The notes under the pieces were generated by a model, which was not told where the DNA came from, searched no databases, and worked only from the letters and a program-made list of their open reading frames with translations. From the NCBI GenBank assembly GCA_963848525.1, contig CAWKDZ010000005.1, positions 186,001-250,000 of the forward strand: a DNA stretch of 64,000 bases. Direction: 5' to 3'. This DNA comes from JACCTU01 sp963848525 (GTDB lineage Bacteria; Actinomycetota; Thermoleophilia; Gaiellales; Gaiellaceae). Made by a program: the position numbers and the translations under genes. This document shows, one piece after another, positions 41,577 through 49,084 of the stretch (the first letter of the stretch is position 1; each line of letters opens with the position of its first letter).

Positions 41577-42230
41577 GTGAGCAGGCTCGCCGGCTGGCTG
41601 GCGTTCGTCGGGATCTTCTCGAGCATCTCCTACGCCTCGAACTTCTCGGCCGAGGATGAGCTGCCCGAGGAACCGCTCTACGAGAGCTCGTTCTTCGTCG
41701 CCAGCGCGTTCGGCTTCGCGGTGATGATCGGTGCGGCTCTGCTGATCGCGGTCGGCGTGAGCAAGCGCGAGCTGTTCGCGCTCCGGCGCCCGCGCTCGTG
41801 GCCCCGTGCGATCGGGGCGTCCATCGCCGTCCTCGTCGGCGTGCTGGCGCTGAGCGGGCTCGTCAGCCTCTGGCTCGACCCGGGCGGCGAGCAGGGGCTC
41901 CTGCCCGAGGACTGGCCGCCGCCCGACGCGGCCGTCTTCGCGCTCAACGTCGCCGCGGTGGTGGTCGGCGCGCCGATCGCGGAGGAGATCATCTTCCGCG
42001 GGCTGGGCTACTCGCTGCTCGCGCGCTTCGGCACGCCGGTCGCGGTGCTCGGAACGGCCGCCGCCTGGGGCCTGGCGCACGGGCTCGTCGAGGCGTTCCC
42101 GCTCATCTTCGCCCTCGGCGTCGGGCTCGGGCTGCTTCGGCGCTACACCGACAGCGTCTACCCCGGGATGATCCTGCACGCGGTCTTCAACGCGATCGCG
42201 CTCGTGGCCGCAGCCGCGGCCGCCGACTGA
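41577..42230 (+). CDS. CPBP-family intramembrane metalloprotease
   Basis: A 217-residue membrane protein with about six hydrophobic segments and all three CPBP motifs: EEIIFRGLGYSLL (Glu-Glu and Arg), AWGLAHGLVEAF (His) and HAVFNAIAL (His and Asn). The family includes CAAX prenyl endopeptidases and bacteriocin-immunity proteins; the substrate is unknown. It starts with GTG at 41577. Confidence 0.85.
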   Translation: MSRLAGWLAFVGIFSSISYASNFSAEDELPEEPLYESSFFVASAFGFAVMIGAALLIAVGVSKRELFALRRPRSWPRAIGASIAVLVGVLALSGLVSLWLDPGGEQGLLPEDWPPPDAAVFALNVAAVVVGAPIAEEIIFRGLGYSLLARFGTPVAVLGTAAAWGLAHGLVEAFPLIFALGVGLGLLRRYTDSVYPGMILHAVFNAIALVAAAAAAD

Positions 42231-42235
42231 CCTGC

Positions 42236-42241
42236 CATGCT
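42236..42241 (+). promoter_or_regulatory. -10-like element CATGCT of the L,D-transpeptidase gene
   Basis: CATGCT is followed by six bases and the GTG start at 42248, which fits leaderless transcription. It lies just after the CPBP stop codon. Confidence 0.35.
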
Positions 42242-42247
42242 TTCTTC

Positions 42248-43355
42248 GTGCGCTGCGCGGCCGTGTGCGTCATCGTTTTCGCGCTCGCACCGGCGGCCTC
42301 GGCGTCGACGTTCGTACTCGAGCTGACCGGCCCCCAGCGCGCGACGTTCGGCGACGAGGTCGTGCTGCGCGGAAAGATCACCCCGGCGCTCGGCGACGCG
42401 CCCGTGACGATCCTTCGCGACGGCGCTGCCGTCGGGTCAACCGTGACCGGCGCGGCCGGCACGTTCGTCTTCAAGACCCGCGCCGCAGCACCGGCGACCT
42501 ACTCGGCGACCGCAGGCGAGCTCGTCTCGCAGCCGCTGCCGGTCGCGGTCCGTTCCCGCCTGACAGCACGTGTCGTCGGAGTGGGCATCGTCGGGCGGCC
42601 GCTGCGGCTGGAGGTGCAGGTCGAGCCCGCCGGGCCGCTCCACGTCGAGGTTCGGCGCGGACGGAAGGTGACGCTCGTCCGGGACTTCGACGGCCGCGCG
42701 CGGCTCGGTCTCCCGACGCGCCGTTCCGGCCTCTTCACGATCCGCGTCACGGCACCGGGTGCGGAGGGCTGGCTCGGCGCGGGGCGAACGCTGCGAGCGT
42801 CCGCAGTGCATCCGCGCATCGGGCCCGGCTCGCGCGGTGCGAGCGTCCGCGCGCTCGAGTCGCGCCTGCGCGAGCTCCACTACGCGCTCCCCCGCGTGGA
42901 CGGTCTCTACGGCCGCGACACGTACGAAGCCGTGCTCGCGTTCCAGAAGTTGAACCGGCTGCCGTGGACTGGGCGGGCCGACGCGCGGCTGTGGCGCGCG
43001 CTCGCACGGGCCCGCGTGCCGAGGGCGCGCTATCCGGGCACGCACATCGAGGTCAGCAAGGGCCGCCAGTACCTCCTGCTCGTGCGGGGCGGCGAGGTCG
43101 AGCGCGTCGTCCACGTCTCCACGGGAGCGACCGGGAACACGCCGATCGGCCGCTGGCGCGTCTACCGCAAGGTCACCGGCTGGGACTGGGTGCTCTGGTA
43201 CCCGATGTACTTCCTGCGCGGGTTCGCGATCCACGGCTACCCGTCGGTGCCGGCGTATCCCGCGTCGCACGGGTGCGTGCGCGTGCCGATGTGGGTCGCG
43301 CCGACGCTCTGGGCCCGAACACGCGTGGGGCCACACCGTCTACGTGTACTGGTAG
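42248..43355 (+). CDS. Secreted L,D-transpeptidase with peptidoglycan-binding domain; one-base insertion near the 3' end
   Basis: A signal peptide (MRCAAVCVIVFALAPAASAS) is followed by Ig-like repeats, a PG_binding_1 domain (SRGASVRALESRLRELHYALPRVDGLYGRDTYEAVLAFQ) and a YkuD domain with FAIHGYPSV and the catalytic SHGCVRVPMW. It would make 3-3 crosslinks in peptidoglycan. Just after the catalytic motif one extra A (43318-43319) shifts the frame; removing it gives an ending HAWGHTVYVYW and a TAG that abuts exactly the stop of the convergent nuclease gene. Without correction the frame runs to 43420 inside that gene. Corrected length 368 residues. Confidence 0.85.
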
Positions 43356-43856
43356 CTACCGCTCCTCTTCGTCGACGTCCGCGAACTGCTCGGGCGAGAC
43401 GTCGTCGAGGAAGCGCTTGAACTCGGAGACGATCTCCTCCTCGTTCACCTCTTCGCCCTCGAACTCGATCGCCGACTCCTCGATCACCGAGTCGGCCGCG
43501 AAGATCGGCGCTTCGGCGCGGATCGCGAGCGCGATCGCGTCGGACGGGCGCGAGTCGACGTCGATCTCCCGACCGTCCATCTGCACGGTCACCTGCGCGT
43601 AGAACGTGTTCTCGCGGAGCTCGGTCACGGTGATGCGCGTGACCTGCGCGTCGAGCTCGCCGAGGATCTCGGTGACGAGGTCGTGCGTCATCGGCCTCGG
43701 CGTCGTCGCTCCCTGGAGCTTCATCAGGATCGCCGCCGCCTCGGGTTGCCCGATCCAGATCGGCAGGTAGCGGTTGCCGTCCTTGGTCTTCAGCAGGACG
43801 ATCGGTTGCTTGCCGACGAGGTCGAAGCTGACCCCGTAGATGTCCATTTCCTGCAT
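43356..43856 (-). CDS. Bifunctional nuclease family protein (DUF151/BFN)
   Basis: A 166-residue protein of the DUF151 family: PIVLLKTKDGNRYLPIWIGQPEAAAI, RPMTHDLVTEILGELDAQVTRITVTEL, FYAQVTV and VDSRPSDAIALAIRAEAPIFAAD. The C-terminal tail is strongly acidic. Members are reported to have DNase/RNase activity. An ATG start is preceded by no clear ribosome site. Confidence 0.9.
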   Translation of the reverse strand: MQEMDIYGVSFDLVGKQPIVLLKTKDGNRYLPIWIGQPEAAAILMKLQGATTPRPMTHDLVTEILGELDAQVTRITVTELRENTFYAQVTVQMDGREIDVDSRPSDAIALAIRAEAPIFAADSVIEESAIEFEGEEVNEEEIVSEFKRFLDDVSPEQFADVDEEER

Positions 43857-43899
43857 CCGGCGGCTCCCGGCCTGAGTCTAGCTCAGGCCCTTTTCACTA

Positions 43900-44067
43900 C
43901 TACTGGGCCGATCCGTCCAGCGGTTCGACCTGGTCGAACAACACGAGCACGCGCACGCCCGACTCGAGATCCTCGAGCTCCGCACGTCGGTCGGACACGC
44001 TCATCGGGTCGATGCCGAGAAGCACGTACCGACGACCTTGGTAGAGGACGAGGTCGCCGATTGCCAT
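43900..44067 (-). CDS. Small SH3-like protein of unknown function
   Basis: A 55-residue ORF from ATG 44067 (AIGDLVLYQGRRYVLLGIDPMSV...AELEDLESGVRVLVLFDQVEPL). The spaced hydrophobic residues and 'GDLVLYQGRRYVLLGI' suggest a small beta-barrel. A longer version from ATG 44118 would add 17 residues but would read through a 7-bp hairpin, so I prefer the shorter form. It lies just downstream of tRNA-Ile. Function unknown. Confidence 0.5.
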   Translation of the reverse strand: MAIGDLVLYQGRRYVLLGIDPMSVSDRRAELEDLESGVRVLVLFDQVEPLDGSAQ

Positions 44068-44086
44068 AGCCGCAGTTGTTCCGAGT

Positions 44087-44104
44087 GGGTGATCGGCATC
44101 ACCC
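44087..44104 (-). terminator. Hairpin downstream of tRNA-Ile
   Basis: GGGTGAT-cggc-ATCACCC: a perfect 7-bp stem with a 4-base loop, about 40 bases after the tRNA-Ile 3' end and 20 bases before the small ORF. It may end the tRNA transcript or act in the leader of the small gene. No T-tract. Confidence 0.4.
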
Positions 44105-44143
44105 GAAGCGGGAAACATCCCTGAACTAAGCGTCCCGGAAAAG

Positions 44144-44217
44144 TGGGCGATCGTGGATTCGAACCACGGACCTCCGCCTTATCAGAGCGGCGCTCTAACC
44201 AACTGAGCTAATCGCCC
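44144..44217 (-). tRNA. tRNA-Ile (anticodon GAT)
   Basis: A complete 74-nt cloverleaf: acceptor GGGCGAT/ATCGCCC, D-arm GCTC...GAGC, anticodon arm CCGCT-CTGATAA-GGCGG with anticodon GAT, T-arm CGTGG-TTCGAAT-CCACG, discriminator A. CCA is not encoded. It is single and not in an rRNA operon, although tRNA-Ile(GAT) often is. Confidence 0.95.
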
Positions 44218-44320
44218 GAAGCGACGGCAGTGTAGCTCCGCCATACGCGCCTCTGTGTTCGCCGCAGGTGCGGGCTTTGCCCGTGCCTGCTCACAGTGGA
44301 GGACGGAGAGCGGGCTTCTG

Positions 44321-44362
44321 GCCACTGGAAGTTGAGGCGCCGCAGGCGCCGACTTCTAGTGG
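44321..44362 (-). terminator. Imperfect GC hairpin at the end of the 83-residue ORF
   Basis: ccactggaagttgaggcgcc and ggcgccgacttctagtgg pair with few mismatches around a short loop. The stop codon of the small ORF lies inside the outer stem. It probably terminates this transcript. Confidence 0.45.
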
Positions 44363-44607
44363 TAAAGCTGAGTGCGGTGGACGTAGTCCTCGACGGCGAG
44401 CAGGAACGTGCGGTCGCCGGCCAGTTCGGCGAGCGTGCCCTTGAGCTCGTCGTCGAGCTCGGGGTCGACCGCGAGCTCGACCAGAAACTGCGGGAGCCGG
44501 CCGTTCTGGGACATCGCGGCCATGCGCAGGAAGATCTGCTTCGCGTCGTCGTCCTGCGAGATCGCCTCGAAGGACTCGAGGTCGTCGTGACGCCAGAGGC
44601 CCAGCAT
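44356..44607 (-). CDS. Hypothetical 83-residue acidic protein
   Basis: From the ATG at 44607 the product is LGLWRHDDLESFEAISQDDDAKQIFLRMAAMS... and ends EDYVHRTQLYH. It appears helical, acidic and cytoplasmic, with no motif I recognise. A TATCCT (-10-like, 44642-44637) lies about 30 bases upstream on the coding strand. An earlier in-frame start at 44727 is less likely, as it would read through a GC hairpin. The gene sits between parB and tRNA-Ile. Confidence 0.5.
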   Translation of the reverse strand: MLGLWRHDDLESFEAISQDDDAKQIFLRMAAMSQNGRLPQFLVELAVDPELDDELKGTLAELAGDRTFLLAVEDYVHRTQLYH

Positions 44608-44674
44608 TCCCGGCTTGAACGAGGCCGGGCGGCCCGAGGATACGGGTCGGGCGTTGGGGGGAACGCAATGCGCC

Positions 44675-44692
44675 GCGGCCGCAAGCGGCCGC
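44675..44692. repeat. Perfect GCGGCCG-CAAG-CGGCCGC hairpin
   Basis: A 7-bp perfect stem with a CAAG loop in the non-coding space between parB and the 83-residue ORF. The hairpin downstream of parB 30 bases away has the same CGCAAGCG core, so the two may belong to one repeat type. Confidence 0.4.
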
Positions 44693-44717
44693 GCTTCAGG
44701 GGTGTTGCGCGCCGTGG

Positions 44718-44746
44718 ATCCGCGCAAGCGGATTCGCGGCTTGCGC
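44718..44746 (-). terminator. Hairpin just after parB
   Basis: CCGCGCAAG and CTTGCGCGG form a perfect 9-bp outer stem with a partly paired centre (CGGATTCGCGG). It begins two bases after the parB stop codon on the minus strand and is the likely end of the rpmH-parB transcript, although a T-tract is missing. Confidence 0.55.
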
Positions 44747-44748
44747 GG

Positions 44749-45594
44749 CTAACTCAGGCGCTCGAGAGCCTCGGCCAGCTCCTCGAGCTCGTGCTCGTCG
44801 CGGAACTCGATCTCGACGTGGCCCGGGGCGACGCGGGCGGCGAAGCCGGTCGCTCGCTCGAAGGCCTCGCGCACGCGCGCGGCGAGCACGGGATCGACCG
44901 GCGTCTTCTTGCGAGGCTTGCGGCGGGCGCCGGCGTCGCGAGCCGCGAGCTCGGCGGCGCGGGCCGACAGCCCGTGCTCGATGATCCGCTTCGCCAGACG
45001 CTTCTGCCCTTCGCGATCCGGGACCGCGAGCACGGCGCGCGCGTGACGCTCGGTCAGCTCGCCGCGCGCGAGCATCCAGAGGACGTCCTCGGGCAGCTCG
45101 AGCAGCCGCACGCGGTTGGAGACCGTGGGCTTCGCCTTGCCGACGCGCTCCGCGACCTCGCCCAGCGAGAGCCCGAACTCGTCGAGCAGCAGCGCGTACG
45201 CACGCGCCTCCTCGACCGGGGAGAGCTGCTCACGCGCGACGTTCTCGACGAGCGAGAGCAGCAGCGTGTCGCGATCGTCGGCCTCGCGCACGAGCGCGGG
45301 CAGCGTCTGCAGGCCGGCCTCCTTCGCCGCGCGCCAGCGCCGCTCGCCGGCGATCAGCTCCCACCCGCCGGCCGAGCGCGGACGGACGACGATCGGCTGA
45401 AGCAGTCCCTGCGCGCGCACCGACGACGCGAGACCGGCCGCGGCCTCCGGCTCGAAGCGCCGCCGCGGCTGCCGCGGGTTCGGATGGATCGCGTCGACCG
45501 GCAGCTCGGCGAGCTCCTGCCCGCCGCGGCCGCCGACGAGCACCTCGAGGCCCTTGCCGAGGCCGCGCCGGCCGGGGCTAGGCGCGCTCGACAA
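44749..45594 (-). CDS. parB: Chromosome-partitioning protein ParB
   Basis: A 281-residue ParB/Spo0J protein: GLGKGLEVLVGG start, IHPNPRQPRRRFEPE, the CTP-binding GERRWRAAKEAGLQTLPALV, ENVAREQLSPVEEARAYALL, helix-turn-helix LSLGEVAERVGKAKPTVSNRVRLLELP and ARGELTERHARAVL. It loads on parS sites near the origin. I could not find a clear parS 16-mer in the window by eye. It overlaps parA by 17 bases. Confidence 0.95.
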   Translation of the reverse strand: MSSAPSPGRRGLGKGLEVLVGGRGGQELAELPVDAIHPNPRQPRRRFEPEAAAGLASSVRAQGLLQPIVVRPRSAGGWELIAGERRWRAAKEAGLQTLPALVREADDRDTLLLSLVENVAREQLSPVEEARAYALLLDEFGLSLGEVAERVGKAKPTVSNRVRLLELPEDVLWMLARGELTERHARAVLAVPDREGQKRLAKRIIEHGLSARAAELAARDAGARRKPRKKTPVDPVLAARVREAFERATGFAARVAPGHVEIEFRDEHELEELAEALERLS

Positions 45595-46327
45595 GCTCCA
45601 TCGCCACCTTCCAGTACGCGTCGGCGCCTGGCGACTTGCGGTCGTACGCGAGCACGGGCAGCCCGTGGCTCGGCGCCTCCGCGAGCCGGACCGACCGTGG
45701 CACGGTCGTGCGGAAGACGAGGTTCCCGAAGTGCCGCCGCACCTCGTGCTCGACGTCGGCGGCGAGCTTCGTGCGGGCGTCGACCATCGTCAGGAGCAGC
45801 CCGGCGACCGTGAGCCGCGGATTGAGCCGGGTCTTCACGAGCTCGATCGAGCGCAGAATCTCGGCCAGCCCTTCGAGCGCGTAGTACTCGGCCTGCACCG
45901 GGACGAGCACACGGTGCGCGGCGGCGAGCGCGTTCACCGTCAACGGCCCGAGCGAGGGCGGGCAGTCGAGGAAGACGTACGAATAGCCCGACACGTCCGC
46001 GAGCGACTGTGCGAGGAAGCGCTCACCGTCGTCACGGCGCGCGAGCTCGACGACCGCGCCCGCGAGCTCGGCGCGCGACGGTACGAGCGAGAGGTTCGCG
46101 AACCGCGTCGGCTTCGCGAGCTCTGCCAGCGGCGCGCCGTCGAGCAGGTCGTAACTCGAGGTCCCGTTCGCGCGCTCGCCGAGGCCCGAGGTCGCGTTCG
46201 CCTGCGGGTCGAGGTCGACGACGAGTGCCTGCTCGCCCGCCTCGGCGAGGCAGGCGGCGAGGTTCACCGCCGTCGTCGTCTTGCCGACGCCGCCTTTCTG
46301 GTTGGCGACCGCGTAGATCCTGGCCAC
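45578..46327 (-). CDS. parA: Chromosome-partitioning ATPase ParA/Soj
   Basis: A 249-residue deviant-Walker ATPase: NQKGGVGKTTTAVNLAACLA (signature lysine and P-loop), LVVDLDPQANATSGLG, VFLDCPPSLGPLTVNAL and PVQAEYYALEGL. It moves ParB-parS complexes on the nucleoid. It lies downstream of rsmG with 13 bases between them, as in the usual rsmG-parA-parB order. Confidence 0.96.
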   Translation of the reverse strand: MARIYAVANQKGGVGKTTTAVNLAACLAEAGEQALVVDLDPQANATSGLGERANGTSSYDLLDGAPLAELAKPTRFANLSLVPSRAELAGAVVELARRDDGERFLAQSLADVSGYSYVFLDCPPSLGPLTVNALAAAHRVLVPVQAEYYALEGLAEILRSIELVKTRLNPRLTVAGLLLTMVDARTKLAADVEHEVRRHFGNLVFRTTVPRSVRLAEAPSHGLPVLAYDRKSPGADAYWKVAMELVERA

Positions 46328-46340
46328 GCGGCCAGCGTAC

Positions 46341-46931
46341 TCAGGCGAGCGGACGCTTCTTCGCGACTCCGGGCCTGCGCGGAAAGCCGGCCGGAGTGGG
46401 CTCGACTTTGGGGATCACGAGCAGCCCGGGGAGCTCCTCGACCTCCCCGCCGCCGACCAGATCGGCCACACGCTGTACGCGTTCGGCGTGAGCGGACGGC
46501 CCCACGTAGAGCACGACCGCGCCGCCCGGCTGCACGAGCGGCAGGCACCACTCGGCCGCCACCGGCGGCGTCGCGAGTGCGCGCGCCACCGCGACCGAGT
46601 AACCGTCGGTTACCTGCTCCTCCGCGCGGCCCCGCACCACGCGCACGTTGGGGAAGTCGCGCGCGAACCGCTCCAGCGCGGCCGCCTTCCGCTCCTGAGC
46701 CTCGAGCAGCGTGACCGACCGCTCCGGCAGCGCCGCCGCGAGCGGGATGCCGGGCGAGCCGCCGCCGGAGCCGACGTCGACGATCGACCCGTCGTAGCGG
46801 CGGACGACGTCGAGCGCCACGAGCGAGCGCTCGACGTGCTCGCGCCACGCGCGCTCAGGGTCGGCGATCGCCGTCAGCCCCGGCGTTGCGATCAGTTGGT
46901 CGACCCAGCGGCGCAGCCGCTCGTCAGTCAC
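46341..46931 (-). CDS. rsmG: 16S rRNA (guanine-N7) methyltransferase RsmG
   Basis: A 196-residue SAM methyltransferase: IVDVGSGGGSPGIPLAAALP (motif I), VTLLEAQERKAAALERFARD, VVRGRAEEQ, and AVARALATPPVAAEWCLPLVQPGGAVVLYVG. It methylates G527 (E. coli numbering) of 16S rRNA. Overlaps jag by eight bases. Confidence 0.93.
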   Translation of the reverse strand: MTDERLRRWVDQLIATPGLTAIADPERAWREHVERSLVALDVVRRYDGSIVDVGSGGGSPGIPLAAALPERSVTLLEAQERKAAALERFARDFPNVRVVRGRAEEQVTDGYSVAVARALATPPVAAEWCLPLVQPGGAVVLYVGPSAHAERVQRVADLVGGGEVEELPGLLVIPKVEPTPAGFPRRPGVAKKRPLA

Positions 46932-47595
46932 TGGTGATCACGACGAAGCGATTGGGCTCGGTGCCCTCGCTCGACGTGGCGACGCCCGGAAACTCCTGAA
47001 GGCGCAGGTGGACGATCTTGCGCTCGACGGCCGACATCGGCTCGAGCTCGACGCGACCCTCATGCAGCGCCCGCTGCGCGCTGCGCACGGCCAGCGTCTC
47101 CAGCGTGGCGCGGCGCCGAGCGCGATACCCGGCCGCGTCGACGACGACGTCCTTTGCCTCGGCGCCGCCCCTCCGCACGATCGCGTTCACGAGGTACTGG
47201 ATCGCATCGATCGTCTGCCCGTGCTTGCCGATCAGCAGGCCGAGCTCGTGCCCGCCGCAGGTGACGGCGATCGTCTCGTCGTCCTCGCGAACGTCCACGT
47301 GGCAACGCACGCCGATCGCGTCGGCGATCCGCTCGACGACCTCGCGGACCGAGGCCGCGGCCTCGCTATCGTCGCGCGGCTCCGAGACTGCCGACTCGTC
47401 CACGACCGCGAGCACCCGCGCGGGCGCGTACCCGACGCCGAGCAGTCCACGCTCTCCCTCGGAGAGCACCTGGAAGCGGACGGCTGCCTTGTCGAGCCCG
47501 GGCTGAAGCCGCTCGAGCTCCCGCAGCGCGGCCCACTTCGCCTCGCCGACGGTCTCGCCGGTCGTCTCGACCTGCGCGCCGCCTCCGCCGATCAT
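46924..47595 (-). CDS. jag: Jag/KhpB RNA-binding protein
   Basis: A 223-residue protein: Jag_N domain (VGEAKWAALRELERLQPGLDKAAVRFQVLSEGERGLLGVGYAPARV), a KH-II domain with IGKHGQTIDAIQYLVN, and an R3H domain (RRRATLETLAVRSAQRALHEGRVELEPMSAVERKIVHLRL). It works with KhpA in RNA-based regulation of cell division in Gram-positive bacteria. The ATG overlaps the stop of the tiny basic ORF after yidC (ATGA). Confidence 0.93.
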   Translation of the reverse strand: MIGGGGAQVETTGETVGEAKWAALRELERLQPGLDKAAVRFQVLSEGERGLLGVGYAPARVLAVVDESAVSEPRDDSEAAASVREVVERIADAIGVRCHVDVREDDETIAVTCGGHELGLLIGKHGQTIDAIQYLVNAIVRRGGAEAKDVVVDAAGYRARRRATLETLAVRSAQRALHEGRVELEPMSAVERKIVHLRLQEFPGVATSSEGTEPNRFVVITSD

Positions 47596-47687
47596 CGCCG
47601 CGCGCGCTTCTTCTTCTTCTTGACCCGACGCGGCGGGCCCTTCGCGACCGCTGTCCGGCTGCGGCTCGGACTTGACCTTTCCGTCAC
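47592..47687 (-). CDS. 31-residue very basic ORF between yidC and jag
   Basis: GTG 47687 overlaps the yidC stop codon (GTGA), and the TGA overlaps the jag ATG (ATGA), so it fills the gap exactly. The peptide is rich in Arg and Lys, with the run VKKKKKRARR at the end and PPRR in the centre. It could be a separate ribosome- or RNA-binding peptide. It could also be the basic C-terminal tail of YidC displaced by a missing base, because YidC proteins often end in such tails. No known family. Confidence 0.4.
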   Translation of the reverse strand: MTERSSPSRSRTAVAKGPPRRVKKKKKRARR

Positions 47688-48394
47688 CGCCTCGGCGGCG
47701 TGCGCGACGTGCGCTTCTCGGGCGGCGGCGGCGTCGGGCGGAGCTTGCGCGTGATCAGCCCCTGGCCGGTCGTCCACAGGTTGGTCGTGACCCAGTAGAT
47801 CATCAGCCCGGCCGGAAAGTTGACGACGAAGAAGAGGAAGATCAGCGGCAGCGCGAGCAGCAGGTAGCGCTGCATCTTGTCCATCGTCGTCGACATCAAG
47901 AGCGTCGACGTCGTCTGGCTCGCGGCGTAGAGGATCAGCAGGACGACGGCCGAGAGCGGGTCGCTGCTGAGCGGCTCCGTGATGTTCGGCACGAGGTCGA
48001 AGAGCCAACCGAGCTCCGAGTCCGGATACTCGGGCAGCACCTCGTCGTCGAAGTCGCGCAGGACGAAGAAGAGCGCGAAGAAGACCGGGAGCTGGAACAG
48101 GATCGGCAGGCACGACGAGGCCGGGTTGATCTTGTTCTCCTTGTAGAACTTCATCAGCTCTTCCTGCTGCTTCGTGCGGTCCTGCTTGTAGCGCTGCTGG
48201 ATCGCCTTCATCTCCGGCGCATGCGCCTGCAGCCGCTGCATCGAGTGGATCTGCCGCACGGTCAGCGGCAGCAGCAGGGTGCGGACGATGATCGTCGTCG
48301 CCACGATCGCCCAGGCCCACGTCAGGCCTCCGGACGCGTGCAGCCATTCGAGCAGCCACGTGAGGACGTCCTCGATCGGGCGCAGCGGATTCAT
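47684..48394 (-). CDS. yidC: Membrane protein insertase YidC
   Basis: A 236-residue YidC/Oxa1 insertase with five transmembrane segments: AWAIVATTIIVRTLLLPLTVRQIHS, a cytoplasmic hairpin (KAIQQRYKQDRTKQQEELMKFYKE), NKINPASSCLPILFQLPVFFALFFVLR, two more helices, and NFPAGLMIYWVTTNLWTTGQGLI. It lacks an N-terminal lipoprotein signal. The ATG overlaps the yidD stop (ATGA). Its C-terminus in this frame is short (TPPPPEKRTSRTPPRR). Confidence 0.94.
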   Translation of the reverse strand: MNPLRPIEDVLTWLLEWLHASGGLTWAWAIVATTIIVRTLLLPLTVRQIHSMQRLQAHAPEMKAIQQRYKQDRTKQQEELMKFYKENKINPASSCLPILFQLPVFFALFFVLRDFDDEVLPEYPDSELGWLFDLVPNITEPLSSDPLSAVVLLILYAASQTTSTLLMSTTMDKMQRYLLLALPLIFLFFVVNFPAGLMIYWVTTNLWTTGQGLITRKLRPTPPPPEKRTSRTPPRR

Positions 48395-48600
48395 GCCGGG
48401 TCGACCCCGCCGTGGCTCCACGGGTTGCAGCGCAGCAGGCGCCAGCCGGCCTTCAGCGACCCTCGGACGAGCCCGTGCTTCTCCAACGCCTCGAGCGCGT
48501 ACTGCGAGCACGTCGGGTGGTACTTGCACGTCCCGGCCGGCACGAGCAGGCCGAGCGAGTGGCGGTAGAGCTGGACGGCGCCAATCCCGACGTACTTCAC
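48391..48600 (-). CDS. yidD: Membrane protein insertion efficiency factor YidD
   Basis: A 69-residue protein with the conserved CKYHPTCSQYALEALEKHG and RLLRCNPWSHGGVDP of the YidD family. It helps insertion of proteins by YidC. GTG start and stop both overlap the neighbouring genes by four bases. Confidence 0.94.
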   Translation of the reverse strand: MKYVGIGAVQLYRHSLGLLVPAGTCKYHPTCSQYALEALEKHGLVRGSLKAGWRLLRCNPWSHGGVDPA

Positions 48601-48944
48601 GCGGCCGCCTTCTGCAGCACCTCGTCGACCCGCTCGCGCAGCCAGTCGAAGCCGCGCGACTCCACCGCCTCGGGGAGCCCTGGTCGCGCAATCAGGACGT
48701 AGTCGTTCCCCCCGGGGACCTGCTCGAGCAGCGAGCGCCAGGTCTCGCGGAGCTGCCGCTTGGTCCGGTTTCGGACGACGGCACCGCCGAGCTGCTTCGG
48801 CACGGCGATCCCGAGCCTCGGTTCGTCACCGTCCTCGGCGCGGTCGAACCAGTAGAGGACGAGAAACCGCGTCGAGACCGAGCGCCCGTGCCGATACACC
48901 GCGTCGAAGTCCCGCGAGCGCGAGAGACGATGTCGACGCTGCAC
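48597..48944 (-). CDS. rnpA: Ribonuclease P protein component RnpA
   Basis: A 115-residue basic protein: HRLSRSRDFDAVYRHGRSVS, PRLGIAVPKQLGGAVVRNRTKRQLRETWR (the RNR signature) and DYVLIARPGLPEA. It is the protein subunit of RNase P. The GTG at 48944 gives the usual length; five bases separate it from rpmH. Confidence 0.94.
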   Translation of the reverse strand: MQRRHRLSRSRDFDAVYRHGRSVSTRFLVLYWFDRAEDGDEPRLGIAVPKQLGGAVVRNRTKRQLRETWRSLLEQVPGGNDYVLIARPGLPEAVESRGFDWLRERVDEVLQKAAA

Positions 48945-48949
48945 GCGCG

Positions 48950-49084
48950 TCAGGCGGACAACCGCTTGCGCCCGCGCGCCCGGCGACGCTTGAGGATCGA
49001 GCGACCGGCGCGTGTCGACATCCGCGCGCGAAAGCCGTGCTTGCGCTTCCGACGACGCACGTTGGGCTGGTAAGTCCGCTTCAC
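48950..49084 (-). CDS. rpmH: 50S ribosomal protein L34
   Basis: A 44-residue basic protein, KRTYQPNVRRRKRKHGFRAR at the start and AGRSILKRRRARGRKRLSA at the end, which is the complete L34 sequence pattern. GTG start. First gene of the rpmH-rnpA-yidD-yidC-jag-rsmG-parAB series and directly next to oriC. Confidence 0.96.
   Translation of the reverse strand: MKRTYQPNVRRRKRKHGFRARMSTRAGRSILKRRRARGRKRLSA

Noticed and set aside
44067..44118. Longer start (ATG 44118) for the 55-residue ORF
   Set aside because: The extension crosses a perfect 7-bp hairpin and has no beta-rich pattern like the rest; TTAGTT five bases upstream keeps it possible but less likely.
47595..47684. In-frame fusion of YidC and Jag by removal of one base
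   Set aside because: Possible arithmetically, but both proteins have normal ends and such a fusion is not known to me; the tiled small ORF explains the gap equally well.
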